Positions 12,768-15,131 of a stretch of 15,131 bases of DNA are shown here, piece by piece. A program made the position numbers and the translations under genes. The notes under the pieces were generated by a model. The model did no database searches and had not been told where the DNA came from. It saw nothing but the letters and a program-made list of their open reading frames with translations. The stretch's first letter is position 1, and the number at the start of each line of letters is the position of its first letter. Source of the DNA: an uncultured Collinsella sp. (GTDB taxonomy: Bacteria; Actinomycetota; Coriobacteriia; Coriobacteriales; Coriobacteriaceae); contig UQNC01000045.1 in the NCBI GenBank assembly GCA_900542175.1, positions 1-15,131 on the forward strand, in the 5' to 3' direction.

Positions 12768-14085
12768 TGAACGTGCTCCAAACGTGATGCAGGCCGGCGA
12801 TGAACTTGTCGATGTCGGCCTTGTCGTTGTAGAAGGCTACGCTGGCGCGGCAGCAGGCAAGGTTCTCGACGCCCAGCCAGGTGAGCAGCGGCTGCGCGCA
12901 GTGGTGACCGGCGCGGATGCAGACGCCGTCCATGTCCATGATGCTCGCGACATCGTGCGGGTGGATGCCCTTGACATTAAAGCTCACGACGCCGTGGTGG
13001 TTATCCCAATAGATTGAGCCGATGATCTGGACAAAGTCGAGCTGCATGAGCTCGCCCATCAGGTAGTGGACGAGTGCCTGCTCGCGTGCCTGGATGTTTT
13101 CGTAGCCCACCGTGTTGACGAGGTAGTCGAGGGCGGCGCCTGTGGCGAAGATGCCGGCGGCGTCCTGCGTGCCGGCCTCGAACTTCTCGGGGACGGGAGC
13201 CCAGACGGCGTCCTGCTCAGTAACCGAGTCGATCATCTCACCGCCGGTAAGCATGGGCGGCATGGCGTTGAGCAGATCCATCTTGCCCCACAGCACGCCG
13301 ATGCCCATGGGGCCCATGGCCTTGTGCGCGCTAAAGGCAAAGAAGTCGGCGCCCAGATCGGCCACATTGACTGGCATGTGCGGCAGCGACTGTGCGCCGT
13401 CGACGACCAGATAGCCGCCGTACTTGTGCACGAGCTTGCCGAGGTTCTTGACCGGATTCTCGACGCCCAGGACGTTAGAGACCTGACCCACGGCCAGGAT
13501 CTTGGTCTTGGGGCCCACCTTGGCCAGAACCTCCTCGGTCGTGAGCTGGCCGGTCTTGGTGGGGTAGAGGTAGACGAGCTTGGCACCGGTCTCGCGGCAG
13601 ACCTGCTGCCACGGAATCAGGTTGGAGTGGTGCTCCATGATGGTGATGACGACCTCGTCGCCCGGCTCGAGGACTGTGGGTGCAAAGCTCTTGGCGACCA
13701 GGTTGAGCGACTCGCTCGTGTTGCGGGTGAAGACGACTTCGTTGGCCTGGGGGGCGCCGATGAGGTCGGCGATCTGTTGGCGGACCTTCGCGATGGCGTC
13801 GGTGGCCTCGACGGACAGCGAGTACAGGCCGCGCAGGGGGTTGGCGTTCATGCGCTGGTAGAAATCGCGCTCGGCGTCGAGCACGCAGGCGGGACGCTGC
13901 GCGGTGGCGGCACTATCGAGGAAGGCGATCTCGGGATGCTGCTGGAACAGCGGGAACTGTGCCTTGTAGGGGTTGGTCTCGATGTCTACGGTAGGCCAGC
14001 CGCGCGAGGCCTCGTCGCTGGCGTCGAGCTCCATGGGCTCGGGGGCGGTACAGGTGTCGCATTTAACGTGCTCGGTGTCGATCAT
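12760..14085 (-). CDS. sufS: SufS cysteine desulfurase
   Basis: 441-residue PLP enzyme that takes sulfur from L-cysteine, giving alanine and an enzyme persulfide. FLDSAATAQRP (55-65) opens the fold. EHHSNLIPWQ has the conserved His pair. VVDGAQSLPHMPVNV carries the PLP Asp. SAHKAMGPMGIG (252-263) has the Schiff-base Lys at K255. RAGHHCAQPLL (391-401) carries the persulfide Cys at C396, in the short loop of the type II (SufS) group, and CCRASVAFYN closes it. About 35 extra residues precede the usual start and contain a CxxC pair (C9, C12). This start is supported by GAGGAG before ATG 14085 and by an ATGA overlap with the sufD stop, so the extension seems real. Operon order is sufD-sufS-sufU. 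Confidence 0.97.
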   Translation of the reverse strand: MIDTEHVKCDTCTAPEPMELDASDEASRGWPTVDIETNPYKAQFPLFQQHPEIAFLDSAATAQRPACVLDAERDFYQRMNANPLRGLYSLSVEATDAIAKVRQQIADLIGAPQANEVVFTRNTSESLNLVAKSFAPTVLEPGDEVVITIMEHHSNLIPWQQVCRETGAKLVYLYPTKTGQLTTEEVLAKVGPKTKILAVGQVSNVLGVENPVKNLGKLVHKYGGYLVVDGAQSLPHMPVNVADLGADFFAFSAHKAMGPMGIGVLWGKMDLLNAMPPMLTGGEMIDSVTEQDAVWAPVPEKFEAGTQDAAGIFATGAALDYLVNTVGYENIQAREQALVHYLMGELMQLDFVQIIGSIYWDNHHGVVSFNVKGIHPHDVASIMDMDGVCIRAGHHCAQPLLTWLGVENLACCRASVAFYNDKADIDKFIAGLHHVWSTFNG

Positions 14086-15131
14086 GCGAGCTCCTCTTCA
14101 AAGTTGTCGATCAGGTTGTTGCCCAAGCGGACGACGGCGGCGCGGGTACGCTCGTCGGTGGCGGAAAGCGCGGCGTCTTCCAGCTTGGCGCGGATGAACA
14201 GGTCCTCGGCGGCGTTTTGGTCAAGGCCGCGGCAGGCGAGGTAGAACAGCTGCTCGTCGCGGACGTGACCGATGGTGGCGCCGTGGTTGCCGGCGACGTC
14301 GTCCTCGTCGCAGAGGATGACGGGGACGGTCTTGTTGTCGACGCCCTTGTTGGCCAAAAGCACCGTCTCGCGCTCGGTGCCGGTTGCACCCTTGCAGCCG
14401 TGCACGAGGTCGATGGTGCCGCGGTAGACCTTCTTGGACGTGCCGGTCAGCACGCCGTTGGCGTCGATCTCGCACTCGGTCTTGCGACCGCGGTGGCGCA
14501 GCTCGTAGTTAAAGTCGCGCACCTGCTCGCAGGCGCCCAGGTAATCGGTATCGATGGTGACCTTGGCGGTATCGCCCAGCAGGTCGCCGGCAAGGCCGGT
14601 GGCGCTGGCGCCGGCACCCAGGACAGTGTGCTGCACGTTGACGCGCGCGCCCTCGTCTAGGAACAGGCCGGTGTCGTCGAGTGCGATCCAGCTGTCGTCG
14701 AGTGTCTGCGTGCAGGTCACGTTGACGGTGGCGTACTCGTGGGCGCACACACGCAGCACGGAGCCCACGACGCCCTCGCCGGCAACGGGGGAGTCCAGGG
14801 CTAGGGCGAGGTCGAGCGTTGCCTGCGGGCGGGCGACGACGTCGATGGCGGCAATCGCAGCCGCTGCGTCGACGCCACTCACGCGCACGGTAACGGCGGC
14901 GTGCTGGTAGGCGGGAACATCGATGACGATGCGCTTGGTGGCGTGCTCGGTCAGATACGCATAGGCGGCCTCGCCCATGCCGGTCTCGAAGGCCTCGGCA
15001 GGGGAGAGCTCCTCCTCGAGCTTGATGGCGCCGGCCTGGTAAACAGAGGTGGCGGGCACGTCGAGCTCGGTCTCGGGCGTGATGCGGGCACGGTCGGCAG
15101 CGTCGCCGGGGGCGGAGGCGCGGCGCTCGGG
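14082..15131 (-). CDS. sufD: SufD, SufBCD scaffold subunit, 5'-truncated by window edge
   Basis: 349 residues are visible and the frame is open to the right edge, so the GTG at 15059 is not the real start. SufD pairs with SufB and SufC in the cytoplasmic SufBC2D complex that assembles Fe-S clusters. The beta-helix core of the SufB/SufD family is seen as VNVQHTVLGAGASATG and TIDTDYLGACEQVRDFNYEL, then RHRGRKTECEIDANGVL. The C-terminal signature NHGATIGHVRDEQLFYLACR then GLDQNAAEDLFI is complete, with the conserved H-x-A-T-x-G segment that holds the SufD cluster-related His. The SufB-specific CxxC region is not visible. It overlaps sufS by 4 nt (ATGA). sufB and sufC are expected just beyond the right edge. 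Confidence 0.93.
   Translation of the reverse strand, partial: PERRASAPGDAADRARITPETELDVPATSVYQAGAIKLEEELSPAEAFETGMGEAAYAYLTEHATKRIVIDVPAYQHAAVTVRVSGVDAAAAIAAIDVVARPQATLDLALALDSPVAGEGVVGSVLRVCAHEYATVNVTCTQTLDDSWIALDDTGLFLDEGARVNVQHTVLGAGASATGLAGDLLGDTAKVTIDTDYLGACEQVRDFNYELRHRGRKTECEIDANGVLTGTSKKVYRGTIDLVHGCKGATGTERETVLLANKGVDNKTVPVILCDEDDVAGNHGATIGHVRDEQLFYLACRGLDQNAAEDLFIRAKLEDAALSATDERTRAAVVRLGNNLIDNFEEELA

Noticed and set aside
13066..14244. 392-residue plus-strand frame antisense to sufS
   Set aside because: Complement of a conserved SufS gene; no recognisable motif.

Overview
The window looks like a chromosomal segment of an anaerobic, high-GC gut actinobacterium of the class Coriobacteriia, probably Collinsella or a close relative. 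This is inferred from four things: a Rho factor with a very long Ala/Lys/Arg-rich N-terminal extension, strong G/C preference at third codon positions, a SUF iron-sulfur operon that uses SufU, and a GGGtGRT protein paired with a NifU-like scaffold. No search could be run, so the genus is a guess.

Layout. (1) 1-1925: the 3' part of rho, open at the left edge, followed by a strong terminator. (2) 2005-4060, plus strand: a well-formed promoter, a structured leader, an unrecognised membrane-anchored Ala-rich acidic protein, and a VanZ-like membrane protein whose terminator overlaps its stop codon. (3) 4143-5779, minus strand: a class I aminotransferase whose Shine-Dalgarno can be masked by a 12-bp leader hairpin, followed immediately by a 5'-deleted ROK-family sugar kinase fragment. 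(4) 5945-6500: a tRNA-His / tRNA-Lys / tRNA-Lys cluster, then an unusual repeat region that holds a third 20-bp copy of the tRNA-Lys 3' end, two 87-bp related units whose hairpins covary, and a cluster of small hairpins. (5) 6501-9049, minus strand: a DinD-family protein next to the tRNA-end repeat, and a stand-alone FAD-dependent flavoprotein of the NadB/fumarate-reductase superfamily. (6) 9306-11063, minus strand: a two-gene operon encoding a NifU/IscU-like scaffold and the GGGtGRT protein, of unknown biochemical role. (7) 11467-12267, plus strand: a single Y1 (HUH) RAYT-like transposase gene with its own candidate promoter. (8) 12333-15131, minus strand: sufD-sufS-sufU, translationally overlapping, with sufD cut by the right edge.

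Two Fe-S loci, the SUF machinery and the scaffold/GGGtGRT pair, lie about 1.3 kb apart on the same strand and are separated only by the transposase gene. The SUF proteins should build clusters: SufS takes sulfur from cysteine, SufU accepts it, and SufD belongs to the SufBCD scaffold. The scaffold/GGGtGRT pair is the best candidate here for an undescribed system. The tRNA-Lys repeat region is the most interesting non-coding structure. I found no CRISPR array, rRNA, integrase or plasmid functions.
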